Assembly (NCBI RefSeq): GCF_018417475.1
Contig: NZ_CP054856.1
Span: 1,279,001-1,343,000, forward strand
Direction: 5' to 3'
Origin: Novosphingobium decolorationis
GTDB lineage: Bacteria; Pseudomonadota; Alphaproteobacteria; Sphingomonadales; Sphingomonadaceae
DNA: 64,000 bases
Under the pieces are notes generated by a model that was not told the origin of the DNA, did no database searches, and saw nothing but the letters and a program-made list of their open reading frames with translations. Both the position numbers and the translations under genes were made by a program. Positions within the stretch are counted from its first letter, which is position 1, and each line of letters begins with the position of its first letter. Of this stretch, positions 19,675-29,517 are shown in pieces.

Positions 19675-21908
19675 CGGTAATACCCCGCATACTGCGTATA
19701 GAAACTGGCCGCATCGTCCCCTCCGAAGCGCACCTGCTTTTCCATATCGACCTTGTTGAGGACAACGCCCAGGTTCTTGCGCGCCCGCGCGGGCAGCAGC
19801 CGCATTGCGGCCCTGACAACCCGGTCGGTGGTCTTGCGCCACCCCACCACCAGCAAGGTCGCATCGGCACAGGCGATGATATCCCGCGTCTCGGCGATCG
19901 GCAGAACCGGCGGGCAGTCGAGCAGGACCACGTCATAGTCCTCGCGCAGCCGCGCGACCATCCGGGCAAAGCGCCCCCGCTCGGTCAATCGCTCCCCCTT
20001 TGCGAAGGCACGGGTGATCGGAACGATCCGCATTTCCGATTGCGGTTCTTCGTAGCACGGGATCGGACTGTCTTCTGCGGCCAGCGCCTCCATCAGACCC
20101 GGCTGTCCATTATCGAAAGCGAACATGCGGCTCAGCTGCATGCGGATCACGTCACAATCGACCACGACCACCTTCTCTCCCGCCGTCGCCAACGAGCGCC
20201 CCAGGCACGCCGAAAGCGTGGTCTTGCCTTCGCCCGGCACGGATGAGGCGAGAGCAATGACACGGCCCGCCCCCCCGGTCAGATAGCGCACCGAGACGAT
20301 CACGTTGCGCAAGGCCTCGGAGAAAGCGCCATCCGGGAAGTCCCGCACGGTCTCCAGCGGCGAGGCGCTGTGCGGCTGGACGGTTGCAAAGGCCGGGATC
20401 GCGCCGAGGCCTGGCACGCCCAGGCGCTTCTCGACATCCTCCATGGTGGTGAAACCGCGGTAGGAAATCTCCGAGACGATCGCCAGCAGTGCACCCGCGA
20501 AGATGCCCGCCACCGCGCCCAGCGCCAGGTTGAGCGCGAGGTTGGGCGACACGGGCAGTCCAGGCACGTTGGCCGCCGAGATGAGGCGCGCGGCCGGGCG
20601 TTCGGTACCACTGCCCGCAACCACCTTGTTGAGCTGTTCCAGATAGCTGCGATAGAGCGACTGGGCCGCATCGGCCTCCTTCTCGAGACCGGCCAGGGCC
20701 ACCAGCGCGGTGTTGTCCGCCCCAAGCTGCGCACGCGTGCCATTGCGGCTCGCGAGCAGCGACGAAAGGCGCTGCGCGGAAGCGCGAGCCTGCGTGGACA
20801 GGGCCTGCAGCGAGCGATTGACTTCGGCTGCGATCTGCGTGTCGAGATCCGAGATCTGGCGACGCACCGTGACCAGTTCGGGGTTTTCATCGAAGTAGCG
20901 CTGCGAAAGGTCGCGTTCACGCGTCACCAGCTGCGCACGCTGGGCGCGCAGCGACGCGACCACCGGGGAGGACGCGGCAGAGCCGACGTTGCCCGCTCCG
21001 CCGACGGCCATCTGCGAACGCGCGCTCTGCAGGGCAGCTGCGTCGCGCGCGGCTTCAGCGCGGGCGCTGGCCACCTGCTGGTTGTAGGTGGAAATTTCCT
21101 GCTCCGTCAGCCCGGTTGCCGAAGACGAGATCAGGCCATTGGCCACGCGATAGGCCTGCACCTTCGCAAAGGCGGCATTCGCCGTTTCGCTCAGTTCCGC
21201 GACCTTCTCGCGCAGGGTTTTCGCCGCTTCGGCGCTTCCGCGTGCCCGTTCCTGCAGATCATCGAGCGTGTAGAGCCGTGCATAGGTATTGACGACCTGT
21301 GCCGTGCGCGCGGCGTCCACGTCGGAAAATTCGATACGCAGGTTGAAGGAATTGCCCACCCGGACGACATGGATGCGCTTGATCAGATAGGTAACCGCCC
21401 GCTCCCGCAGGGTCCCCGCGTCGATCTCCTGGCTCCCGCCTTGCCTGTCCGACAGCCCTACGGAGCCAAGAAGATTGTCCAGCATCGAGCGCGGCTCCAG
21501 CACATCGGCTCGGAAGGTCGGGTCCTCCTCCAATCCCGTCGCCTCGAGGACCTGGCCGGCCATATCGCGCGAGCGGATCAGCTGAATTTGTGTTTCCACG
21601 TCCTCGGCCCGGGTCGGCCCTTCCCGAGCCTCCCCTTCGTCTTCGGGTGCAATCTGGGTATCGCCGGTAATCATCACGACGTCCGCGCTCGCCGAGTAGA
21701 TGCGGGACTGCGCCGAGGTAAAGACAAGAGCCAGCAAGACGCACAGGGCCAGGGTGAGGACCACGACCTCCCGGCGCCGCATGAGCATGGCGAAAAGAAA
21801 GCGCACCGAGATGGCGTCCTCGCCATCCTCCTCACGGTAGGTCCCGGTATCCCGGGCGAGAAGCTGCGGCGGTCGGCCTTGCGGCTCGTAGAGGGCGGGC
21901 AGGTTCAA
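19671..21908 (-). CDS. Wzc-type polysaccharide co-polymerase with tyrosine autokinase domain
   Basis: 745 aa. The N-terminal Wzz/chain-length domain has a first transmembrane helix near residues 50-70, a long periplasmic coiled-coil part and a second helix near residues 455-480. The C-terminal BY-kinase domain has Walker A SSVPGEGKTTL, Walker A' VVVVDCDVI and Walker B VVLLDCPPVLP. The tail FYTQYAGYYR has four tyrosines in ten residues, a short but plausible autophosphorylation cluster. It controls EPS chain length and export together with the Wza-type lipoprotein. The proline-rich N-terminus before the first helix is longer than in Wzc. Confidence 0.94.
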   Translation of the reverse strand: MNLPALYEPQGRPPQLLARDTGTYREEDGEDAISVRFLFAMLMRRREVVVLTLALCVLLALVFTSAQSRIYSASADVVMITGDTQIAPEDEGEAREGPTRAEDVETQIQLIRSRDMAGQVLEATGLEEDPTFRADVLEPRSMLDNLLGSVGLSDRQGGSQEIDAGTLRERAVTYLIKRIHVVRVGNSFNLRIEFSDVDAARTAQVVNTYARLYTLDDLQERARGSAEAAKTLREKVAELSETANAAFAKVQAYRVANGLISSSATGLTEQEISTYNQQVASARAEAARDAAALQSARSQMAVGGAGNVGSAASSPVVASLRAQRAQLVTRERDLSQRYFDENPELVTVRRQISDLDTQIAAEVNRSLQALSTQARASAQRLSSLLASRNGTRAQLGADNTALVALAGLEKEADAAQSLYRSYLEQLNKVVAGSGTERPAARLISAANVPGLPVSPNLALNLALGAVAGIFAGALLAIVSEISYRGFTTMEDVEKRLGVPGLGAIPAFATVQPHSASPLETVRDFPDGAFSEALRNVIVSVRYLTGGAGRVIALASSVPGEGKTTLSACLGRSLATAGEKVVVVDCDVIRMQLSRMFAFDNGQPGLMEALAAEDSPIPCYEEPQSEMRIVPITRAFAKGERLTERGRFARMVARLREDYDVVLLDCPPVLPIAETRDIIACADATLLVVGWRKTTDRVVRAAMRLLPARARKNLGVVLNKVDMEKQVRFGGDDAASFYTQYAGYYR

Positions 21909-21942
21909 GCGACAGGCTCCCTGGCTGGTGTGTTCCGTGCGG

Positions 21943-23319
21943 TCATGGGGTGATGGTCAGGCCCAGGCCCGCCCCGAATGCGGTGAAAGCGTTGACAAGC
22001 GGCGCACCGGACACATGCTGGTCGCGCCAGTAGACCTGCCCGGCGAGCGCGACGTGCCGGTTGAGGCGATACTGAATCTGGACATCGGTGCGCAGACGCC
22101 ACGCCCGCGTGGTGACGTCGCGGTAGTTGTCCCGAGCGACTTCCCCTGCGAGCGACAAGCGAAGGCGCCGCGTTGGATCGTAGAACACGGTTGCGGTGAA
22201 CGTATCCGCCAGGATACCGGCCACATCCCGGTTGCCGCTGTTCCGAAACCGACGCTCCCCGCGCACTTGCAAGGTCAGCAAGGGGGTCGCGTACCACTCC
22301 CCCTCAAGGGCGAAGCCAACTCCCTGGAAATCGCGAAAATCGGGGTTGTCGTAGTCGCGCACCTGGTAGCCTGCGGAGGCCTCCACCGAAACCAGCGGCG
22401 CGATTTCGCCCTTGATCCCTGCGGTGATCGCCCCGCCACGCGAATCGCGGGCCTGGTCGGGCGCAGCGCGGAACGAATGGCGCGTATCCCCCCGCGCCTC
22501 GACAAACGCGGAGAGAAATCCCGAAAGGTCGTAAGCAATCCGCAGATCGGCCGACAATGCCCGCGTATCGCGGAAGGACTGGTCGCGGGTATTCCCGTCC
22601 CTCAGATCCAGATCGTTGTAAGACACACGGCGAACCCCTGCCCCACCGGACACCCGCAAGCGGCCAAGGTCGAACTGCAGGGCCGCTTCCCCGCCAAGGC
22701 GGTGGTAGCTCACCGGCTCACGCGCATTGATCGCGGCCCCCGAAGAACTGCGCGGTTCGATCTGCCGGGCAGCTTCGAGTGTCACGGCGAACTGCATATC
22801 GGGGCCCAGCGCAAACTGGGCGTTGCCACGTGCGCCGTACGCGTCGCTGTTTTCCGTCCCGGTCCGTGCAAAGCGGCGCAAGCGACCGGACAGCACGACA
22901 TTCACGCGATGCCGGGGATCGTCGAGCGCGACATCGAGGCGAGGAGCCACGACCAACGCCGCGTCGCGGCGCGCGTCGGGTTCATTGAAGACATTGCCAT
23001 CGTATCCCCCAATGGCCGAGATCCTGGGCTCAAGCTGGAACGAACCCACATGCAGGGGCGTCGCCTCGAACCCGGGCTCGATACGGTTGCCGGCAACCCC
23101 GGGCCGGTCCAGCGACGGCGTGCCATCAAGCGCCCATCCCGCCCCCAGGCTCTGCGCTTGCAGACCGGCAGGCATCGCGACGCCCCCCATCGCAAGGCTC
23201 GCGCCTCCGATCCACCAGCCCCAGCGCCCCGAGATGGCGGCGCCAACCACTGCCGATGCACCGGGGCGGCGTGTTCCCTCGATCCGTTCGCTACTGGCGG
23301 GACATGCCGTCATGGCCAT
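21943..23319 (-). CDS. Outer-membrane beta-barrel protein of the EPS operon
   Basis: 458 aa. A signal sequence extends to about AMPAGLQAQS. The rest alternates polar and hydrophobic residues in strand-length segments with many aromatic residues at strand ends, and finishes in the barrel-like terminus FGAGLGLTITP. This pattern fits the putative beta-barrel porin-2 family found in sphingomonad and other EPS clusters. Such proteins may help pass the polymer through the outer membrane alongside the short Wza-type protein, but the role is inferred only from position. It lies between the secretion adaptor gene and the kinase gene, with gaps under 50 bp on both sides. Confidence 0.8.
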   Translation of the reverse strand: MAMTACPASSERIEGTRRPGASAVVGAAISGRWGWWIGGASLAMGGVAMPAGLQAQSLGAGWALDGTPSLDRPGVAGNRIEPGFEATPLHVGSFQLEPRISAIGGYDGNVFNEPDARRDAALVVAPRLDVALDDPRHRVNVVLSGRLRRFARTGTENSDAYGARGNAQFALGPDMQFAVTLEAARQIEPRSSSGAAINAREPVSYHRLGGEAALQFDLGRLRVSGGAGVRRVSYNDLDLRDGNTRDQSFRDTRALSADLRIAYDLSGFLSAFVEARGDTRHSFRAAPDQARDSRGGAITAGIKGEIAPLVSVEASAGYQVRDYDNPDFRDFQGVGFALEGEWYATPLLTLQVRGERRFRNSGNRDVAGILADTFTATVFYDPTRRLRLSLAGEVARDNYRDVTTRAWRLRTDVQIQYRLNRHVALAGQVYWRDQHVSGAPLVNAFTAFGAGLGLTITP

Positions 23320-23366
23320 CGACCTTTCGGTTTCAACCTAAGAAGAATGTCCTTGAGGTATCGCAC

Positions 23367-24728
23367 CTACTCGCGCAGCGCCCGCCGGAGTTGATCCGAA
23401 AGCGGCCTAATAATGTAGTGCAGGATCGTACGCTCTTCGGTCTGCACAAATACTTCGACGGGCATACCCACCGAAATACGGGCCTTTTCGAGCTTATCGA
23501 ACTCTGCATCCGAAATGGTGATAGTGACCGGATAGTATGTGCCCCCCGTCACTCGATCCAGGGAACTGTCGGCGGCGATATGCGTCACCTTGCCCTCCAG
23601 TTCGGGGGTCGTGCGCATATTGAGCGCCGAGAAGCGAACATGGGCCACGCCGCCCGACACGACCTGATCGATATCCATGGGCCGCACCTGCGCGCGCACA
23701 ACCAGACGATCGGCTTCCGGGACGATCTCCATGAGGGGTTCGCCCGCCGGGACCACACTTCCCAGGGTTCGTACGGCGAGCTTGTCGACAAGCCCATCCT
23801 GCGGGGCGCGGATCACCGTTCGCTCGGCGCGGTCGCGGGCCTCGGCCGTTTCACGTCGGTGCTGCGCGATAGCCGCCTCGACCTGGGCCAACTCCAGCGC
23901 CGCCTCGCTGCGCGCGCGGCTGGAAAGACCTGCCATCTGCACCCGCAATTCGCCGACCCGCGCGCGGGCCTGCACCAGACCAGCGCCTGCGCCTTCACGC
24001 TCGGAACGCACGCCGACCGCCGAGCGCTCCAGCGCGTTGAGGCGGTCGAGCGTGGTCAGCCGATCCGCGTAGAGCGCGCGCATCTGGTCCAGTTCCTGCC
24101 GGATCAATTGCTCCTGCTCCCCCAGCGCGCCCAACTGGCTGCGATAGCTGTCGGCATCCGCGCGTGTCTGGACCACCCGCGCGCGCAACTGCCCCAACTG
24201 GTCCGCGCGGGCACGTCGCTCCAACTGGAAGCTGAGCTGTTCATCCTCCATCGCCCGCGCCACCCCCGGTTCGCTTGCACGTGCCCTCAGTTCCTCGGGA
24301 AAATCGATGCTCCGTGCGCCCGCCTGGATCGCCCGCAAACGCGCCGCACGCGCGACCAACTGATCGAGCTCCAATCCCGCATACGTGGCGAAAGCCCCCG
24401 TCACACTGTCATCCAGCCGAACCAGAGGCTGCCCCTTGCGCACCGCATCGCCATCCTCGACCAGGATTGCGGCGGCCACTCCCCCATAGGGATGCGAAAT
24501 CTCTTTCACGTGGGTTTCCACGGTCACCGTGCCGGGCGCGATGACCGCGCCCGCCATGGGGAGCAAGGCCACGAGCCCAAGTCCGCCCACCACCAGCGCG
24601 CCGACCGTCCCCAATCCGAGGCGGGAGAGGCGCGCCAGGCGGCGCTCCCCTCTAGCCTCGGGCGCACGCGCGAGAGGTTCGTTGCCGTGCAGCGCAACCG
24701 GATCAAGCATGGAAGAATGGACGTTCAC
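23367..24728 (-). CDS. HlyD/PrtE-family type I secretion adaptor
   Basis: 453 aa membrane fusion protein. One N-terminal transmembrane helix near residues 35-60 (GTVGALVVGGLGLVALLPM) is followed by a lipoyl half-motif with HPYGGVAAAILVEDGDAVRKG. Long coiled-coil hairpins (about residues 110-290, rich in Arg/Glu/Leu) come next. The second lipoyl half IRAPQDGLVDKLAVRTLG and a beta-barrel domain complete it. It begins at a GTG overlapping the TGA of the ABC ATPase gene; an ATG six codons later is the alternative. It should bridge the PrtD-type ATPase to the divergently encoded TolC-type channel. Confidence 0.93.
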   Translation of the reverse strand: MNVHSSMLDPVALHGNEPLARAPEARGERRLARLSRLGLGTVGALVVGGLGLVALLPMAGAVIAPGTVTVETHVKEISHPYGGVAAAILVEDGDAVRKGQPLVRLDDSVTGAFATYAGLELDQLVARAARLRAIQAGARSIDFPEELRARASEPGVARAMEDEQLSFQLERRARADQLGQLRARVVQTRADADSYRSQLGALGEQEQLIRQELDQMRALYADRLTTLDRLNALERSAVGVRSEREGAGAGLVQARARVGELRVQMAGLSSRARSEAALELAQVEAAIAQHRRETAEARDRAERTVIRAPQDGLVDKLAVRTLGSVVPAGEPLMEIVPEADRLVVRAQVRPMDIDQVVSGGVAHVRFSALNMRTTPELEGKVTHIAADSSLDRVTGGTYYPVTITISDAEFDKLEKARISVGMPVEVFVQTEERTILHYIIRPLSDQLRRALRE

Positions 24729-26527
24729 TGATCGAGTTCCTCTTCCATGCGCACCGTGCGCAGCGCCTGCGCAGCCTCGCCGTCCGGGGCATTGGCTCCT
24801 GCGGTCCTGCCGGTCGTCGCCCCTTTCGGAGCCTCCTTGCCCGGGCGCATGCGTGCCTCGAACTCCGCCCGCGTTTCAAAGCGTTCGACACGTCCGCCGT
24901 TCATCACCATGATGTGGCTCACCTGCGAAACGATGGCGGGACGGTGCGCGATGACGATCGCAATACCGCCGCGCGCGCGCAGCGCCGCGATGGCATGGGC
25001 CAGCGCGGCCTCACCTTCGTGGTCGAGATTGCTGTTGGGCTCGTCCATGACCACGAGGAACGGATCGCCGTAGAGCGCGCGGGCCAGCGCGATGCGCTGT
25101 TGCTGCCCGGCCGAGAGACCTCCTCCGCCCGGGCCGATCCGTCCGTCATAGCCCCCTTCCAGGCGCACGATCAGTTCGTGGCAGTCCGCCGCACGGGCCG
25201 CGGCCAGAATCTTATCCCGGTCCGCATCGGGACGAAACCGCGCGATATTCTGGGCAATCGTGCCCTCGAACAGCTCGATCTTCTGGGGTACGTAGCCCAT
25301 GAACTGTGCGATCTGCGGCGCCGACCATTGATCCAACGTCGCCCCGTCGAGCCGCACCGCACCGCGCAGCGGGCTCCAGACCCCGCACAGCACACGCGCC
25401 AGCGTGGTCTTTCCCGAGCCGCTGCGTCCGACCACGGCCAGCGCATCCCCGGCCTTGAGAGAGAAGCGTACCTCGGCAAGTGTTACCCGCTTGAGCCCCG
25501 GAGGTCCCGCGGTCAGCCCCTGTACACGCAAAGCCTCGCGCGGGGGCTCAAGCCCCAACGGTTCGGCGTGCGCGGGGACAGCTTCCATCAGCTCGCGCAT
25601 GCGCCCCAGCGCCTGGCCACAGGCCACCATCGATTTCCAATGGGCAATCACCTGCTCCACCGGAGCCAGTGCCCGCGAGGACAGGATCGAGCTGGCGATG
25701 ATGATCCCCCCCGTCGCCTGCCCCTCGATCACCAGATAGGCGCCGAGTGCCAGGGTGGCGGACTGGAGGAACATGCGGAACGCCTTGGTCGCCCCCGACA
25801 GCGTGCTGGCCCGCGCGGAGAAGGCTTCGTTCGCGCGCAGGTACGCCGCCTCGGCCTCGGTCCACTCCTCCCGGCGAGATGGCGCCATTCCCAGAGCCTT
25901 CAGCGTCTCGGCGTTGCGCAAGGTGGCCTCGGCCAGCGACGCGCGCCGCGCGCCCGCCTTCATCGTCTCGAGCGCTAGCGGGCCAGTGGAGCGGTTGTTG
26001 GCCACCATCAGCGTGACCAGCACGCCCACCCCCACCAGCGCAAGCAGGCCCAGGCTCCAGTGGAATACGCTGAGGACCCCCAGATAGACGAGGATCCAAG
26101 GCAGATCGACAAGCGCGAGGGGGCCCGGCCCCGACAGGAACCCGCGCACGGTATCGGCATCGCGAACCACCTGGGTCCCGTTGGGCAGGCTGCCACGGGA
26201 AAGCTCGAAGCGGGCGAGAATGTCGAGCACGCGCCCGCTGGTCTCCTCCAGGAAGCGCGATCCGACATGAACCATGATCCGCCCGCGCACGACATCGAGC
26301 ACGGCCTGGAACACGTAGGCGAGCAGCACGAGCGCCAGCAGGCTGAACAGCGAGGGAAGCGAGCGACTGGGCAGGACATCGTCGTAGACCAGCAGCATGA
26401 AGAACGAGCCCGAAAGCAGCAGGACGTTGTAGACACTGCTGATGACCAGCACGACCGGAGCCACGCGGCCAAGTCCCCTGAGGGCGTCACGCAGGTCCTG
26501 CGAAAGGCGTCCGAACGGATTCAGCAT
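24725..26527 (-). CDS. Type I secretion permease/ATPase (PrtD type)
   Basis: 600 aa. The transmembrane domain (about residues 20-300) is followed by an ABC domain with Walker A GRSGSGKT, Q-loop GYVPQKIELFEG, signature LSAGQQQRIALARAL, Walker B FLVVMDEPNSNLD and H-loop IAHRP. The lack of a C39 peptidase domain and the N-terminal order place it with PrtD/AprD exporters. A 50-residue charged Pro/Gly/Ala tail follows the ABC domain. First gene of the seven-gene minus-strand operon. Its position with EPS export genes parallels the atrD-atrB pair of sphingan clusters; an RTX-type substrate is not encoded in the window. Confidence 0.94.
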   Translation of the reverse strand: MLNPFGRLSQDLRDALRGLGRVAPVVLVISSVYNVLLLSGSFFMLLVYDDVLPSRSLPSLFSLLALVLLAYVFQAVLDVVRGRIMVHVGSRFLEETSGRVLDILARFELSRGSLPNGTQVVRDADTVRGFLSGPGPLALVDLPWILVYLGVLSVFHWSLGLLALVGVGVLVTLMVANNRSTGPLALETMKAGARRASLAEATLRNAETLKALGMAPSRREEWTEAEAAYLRANEAFSARASTLSGATKAFRMFLQSATLALGAYLVIEGQATGGIIIASSILSSRALAPVEQVIAHWKSMVACGQALGRMRELMEAVPAHAEPLGLEPPREALRVQGLTAGPPGLKRVTLAEVRFSLKAGDALAVVGRSGSGKTTLARVLCGVWSPLRGAVRLDGATLDQWSAPQIAQFMGYVPQKIELFEGTIAQNIARFRPDADRDKILAAARAADCHELIVRLEGGYDGRIGPGGGGLSAGQQQRIALARALYGDPFLVVMDEPNSNLDHEGEAALAHAIAALRARGGIAIVIAHRPAIVSQVSHIMVMNGGRVERFETRAEFEARMRPGKEAPKGATTGRTAGANAPDGEAAQALRTVRMEEELDQ

Positions 26528-26742
26528 GGCCTACCTCCGCCCAAGTATTCCGCACGCACGTGGCGTTTTCCGCCCCCAACAGGGCCGCCCAAATCCAGTC
26601 GATTCATAGTTGCGTCCTGTCTGGAACTATCTCGCGCTGCATTAGAACAGCCCGCAACGTACACCGACACCGCGAACACCTCTGTTCCGGATTGAATAGG
26701 GGCTCGCTCGAATTCCCAGCCGTCCGACAAAGGGGATCTGCC

Positions 26743-28269
26743 TTGCTCCTTCGCTTGCCCTTGCGCCGCGTACCCGCCCTTGCGCTGCCATGCCTGCTGG
26801 CCGTCTCGCTCCCGCTGACCGCGCCCCAGAGCCGTGCCGAAACGCTCGCCGAAGCGCTTGCCTCGGCCTACGCGGGCAATCCGCAATTGCAGGGGAACCG
26901 CGATCTTGTCGCGGCCAGCGATGAACTCGTGGTGCAGGCACGCGCGGCCTATGGCCCCAGCCTCAGCCTTTCCGCGCAGCACACCTTCACGGCAGCGCGC
27001 ACCCGTGGCACCGCACTGCCCGCCGAGGACCAGGGATTTGCATCCAGTGTGGAGCTATCGCTGAACCAACCGCTCTTCACATCCGGGCGCCTGGCCGCAG
27101 GAATAGACGCGGCCGAAGCGACCCGCCTGTCCGCACGTGAGGCGCTGCGCGGGCAGACCCAGCAACTCCTGCTCGACGTCGTATCCGCCTATGTCGGCGT
27201 GCGCCGTGACACCCAACTCTATGCCATTGCGGTCGAAAACTACGAACTGCTGCGTGGCCAGAACGATGTCATCGCCGCGCGCTACGCCCTGCGCGACTCC
27301 ACCCGGCCCGATCTGGAGCAGACCGCCAACCGACTCGAACTTGCTGCCGGACGCGTCATCGAAGCGCGCGCAACGGTGGAAGCAAGTGCGGCGCGTTACC
27401 GCCATCTTGTCGGACACTATCCGCAGGACCTGGCGCCCCCTCCGCCGCTGCCCGCCCTCTCCACGCTGGAAACGCTTTACGTGACCGCAGAGAGGTACAA
27501 CCCGAACCTGGCCGCCGCCACGCTGACAGCCGAAGCCTCGCGGGCGCAGGTGCGCGCCGCTAGGGCCCAGATGCGCCCCCAGGTCAGCGCCTTCTCCGCC
27601 CTCTCGCGCTCCCCCCTCTCCCCCTACCAGAACACCGTGCGGGAAGAGGCGGTGAGCGCGGGCGTACGACTGACGCTCCAGCTCTATTCCGGCGGACTGC
27701 AATCGTCTGCGCTGCGCCAGGCGATCACGGCGAACCTGGCCGACCAGCAATTCGTGGAGGAAGCCCGCCGAACCATGCGCGAGACACTCGCCGCCAACTG
27801 GAGCCGCCTTCAGGCCGCCGAGGCTTCGCTTCCACGCTACCGCGCGGCCGTGCAGGCGGGCGAACGCGCCGTGGACGGCGTCTCGCGCCAGGAGACCGCG
27901 GGCATCCGCACCTTGCGCGATGTGCTTCAGGTCACCAACGATCTGCTCAACGCGCGCACGGCCGCGGCCCAGACCGAAGCGGAAATCTACCTGCGCCAGG
28001 CCGCGCTATTGCGCGACACCGGGATCCTCTCGATCACCACACTGACCGACCACGCGCCTTACGATCCGGACACACGCGTCCCCGGCATCGCGCGTTACGC
28101 GGGCCATCCGGTGCGCATCGTGATGGAGCCGATTGACCGCCTCCTCCAGCCCCGGGCCGGACGCGAAGCGCCCATCGTACGCGAGGACGCCTCCTACTTC
28201 GAGTGGAGCGAGACCTTGCCCGACCCGCTCTCACCGCCTGTGCTGCACGATGACGAGGCCATCCCCTGA
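26743..28269 (+). CDS. TolC-family outer-membrane channel
   Basis: 508 aa from a TTG start. I chose it because AAAGGGGA lies 7 bp upstream and it opens directly into a signal peptide ending around APQSRA (residue 28). Two repeated TolC modules follow, each with paired helices and strand segments, for example GNPQLQGNRDLVAASDELV and a second half beginning YNPNLAAATLTAEASRAQV. The C-terminal 80 residues beyond the barrel carry a proline/acidic tail. It is divergent from the PrtD/HlyD pair and most likely supplies its outer-membrane exit. The 215-bp gap between the two starts must hold both promoters. Confidence 0.92.
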   Translation: MLLRLPLRRVPALALPCLLAVSLPLTAPQSRAETLAEALASAYAGNPQLQGNRDLVAASDELVVQARAAYGPSLSLSAQHTFTAARTRGTALPAEDQGFASSVELSLNQPLFTSGRLAAGIDAAEATRLSAREALRGQTQQLLLDVVSAYVGVRRDTQLYAIAVENYELLRGQNDVIAARYALRDSTRPDLEQTANRLELAAGRVIEARATVEASAARYRHLVGHYPQDLAPPPPLPALSTLETLYVTAERYNPNLAAATLTAEASRAQVRAARAQMRPQVSAFSALSRSPLSPYQNTVREEAVSAGVRLTLQLYSGGLQSSALRQAITANLADQQFVEEARRTMRETLAANWSRLQAAEASLPRYRAAVQAGERAVDGVSRQETAGIRTLRDVLQVTNDLLNARTAAAQTEAEIYLRQAALLRDTGILSITTLTDHAPYDPDTRVPGIARYAGHPVRIVMEPIDRLLQPRAGREAPIVREDASYFEWSETLPDPLSPPVLHDDEAIP

Positions 28270-28281
28270 ACCGCGCATGCG

Positions 28282-28318
28282 AAAACGGCCGACAAGGACA
28301 ATCCTTGCCGGCCGTTTT
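28282..28318. terminator. Bidirectional terminator tolC-type gene / rplA
   Basis: AAAACGGCCG with CAAGG/CCTTG inner pairs and CGGCCGTTTT, essentially perfect, between convergent genes. Should end both the TolC-type mRNA and the L11-L1 operon. Confidence 0.85.
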
Positions 28319-28379
28319 CGTGTTCAGAACGCGGGAGCCTCAATGAAAAGGCTCACACGATCTTGTGCAAGTGGTGCGC

Positions 28380-29081
28380 TCAGGCGCCCTGGACCTGCGC
28401 GGTGTCGATCTTGAGGCCGGGGCCCATCGACGAGGACAGCGCGATCTTCTGGACGTACTTGCCCTTGGCGCCCGAGGGCTTCGCCTTGACGATCGCATCG
28501 ACGAACGCGGCGAAGTTCTTCTGGATGTCTTCATCCGAGAACGACATCTTGCCGATGCCGGCGTGGATGATGCCCTGCTTCTCGACGCGGAACTCGATCT
28601 GGCCGCCCTTGGCGTCCTTCACGGCCTGCGTCACGTTCGGGGTGACGGTGCCCAGCTTCGGGTTCGGCATGAGGCCCTTGGGGCCCAGCAGCTTACCGAG
28701 ACGGCCGACGACGCCCATCATGTCCGGGGTGGCAATGACGCGGTCGTAGTCGAGGTTGCCGGCCTGCATGTCTTCCATGAGGTCTTCCGCACCAACCTTG
28801 TCGGCGCCAGCGGCGAGAGCTTCGTCCGCCTTGTCGCCCTTGGCGAACACGGCGACCTTGACGGTCTTGCCGGTGCCGGCCGGGAGCGAAACCATGCCAC
28901 GAACCATCTGGTCGGCGTGACGCGGATCGACGCCCAGGTTCATCGCGACTTCGATGGTCTCGTCGAACTTGGTGGTCTTGAGGTCACGCAGGGTCTGGAG
29001 CGCTTCGCCAACGGCGTAGAGCTTCATGTTGTCGCCCAGCTTTTCGGTCAGCGACTTCTGCTTCTTGGTAATCTTGGCCAT
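28380..29081 (-). CDS. rplA: 50S ribosomal protein L1
   Basis: 233 aa, the standard bacterial length. Characteristic segments are [20 protein letters not shown] near residue 40 and [18 protein letters not shown] near residue 125, part of the 23S rRNA-binding face. It lies 4 bp after rplK. L1 normally binds its own mRNA leader and represses the L11-L1 operon. The gene is followed by a terminator rather than by rplJ-rplL, so the ribosomal stalk and rpoBC genes are elsewhere in this genome. Confidence 0.98.
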   Translation of the reverse strand: MAKITKKQKSLTEKLGDNMKLYAVGEALQTLRDLKTTKFDETIEVAMNLGVDPRHADQMVRGMVSLPAGTGKTVKVAVFAKGDKADEALAAGADKVGAEDLMEDMQAGNLDYDRVIATPDMMGVVGRLGKLLGPKGLMPNPKLGTVTPNVTQAVKDAKGGQIEFRVEKQGIIHAGIGKMSFSDEDIQKNFAAFVDAIVKAKPSGAKGKYVQKIALSSSMGPGLKIDTAQVQGA

Positions 29082-29085
29082 CAGA

Positions 29086-29517
29086 TCAGCCCTCCGTCAC
29101 TTCGAGACCCATCGCGCGGGCCGAGCCTTCGATGATGCGGGTTGCCGCGTCGAGATCGTTGGCGTTGAGATCCTTCATCTTGACTTCGGCGATCTCGGTC
29201 AGCTTCGAACGCGCGATCTTTCCGGCCGAAACCTTGCCGGGCTCCTTCGAGCCGGACTTGAGGTTGGCAGCCTTCTTGATGAGGAAGGTGGCGGGCGGCG
29301 TCTTGGTGACGAACGTGAAGCTGCGGTCGGCGTACACGGTGATGATGGTCGGGATCGGCATGCCCTTTTCCATCTCCTGCGTGGCGGCATTGAACGCCTT
29401 GCAGAATTCCATGATGTTCACGCCGCGCTGACCCAGCGCCGGACCGATCGGCGGCGAGGGGTTTGCTGCGCCCGCGGGCACCTGCAGCTTGATGTAACCT
29501 TCAATTTTCTTGGCCAC
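29086..29517 (-). CDS. rplK: 50S ribosomal protein L11
   Basis: 143 aa, standard length. The N-terminal motif [20 protein letters not shown] is the L11 signature of the thiostrepton-binding region; the C-terminal RNA-binding domain ends with the usual [15 protein letters not shown] start, preceded at ideal spacing by AAAGGAGG. Co-transcribed with rplA. The 241-bp gap to nusG suggests that the L11-L1 pair has its own promoter. Confidence 0.98.
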   Translation of the reverse strand: MAKKIEGYIKLQVPAGAANPSPPIGPALGQRGVNIMEFCKAFNAATQEMEKGMPIPTIITVYADRSFTFVTKTPPATFLIKKAANLKSGSKEPGKVSAGKIARSKLTEIAEVKMKDLNANDLDAATRIIEGSARAMGLEVTEG

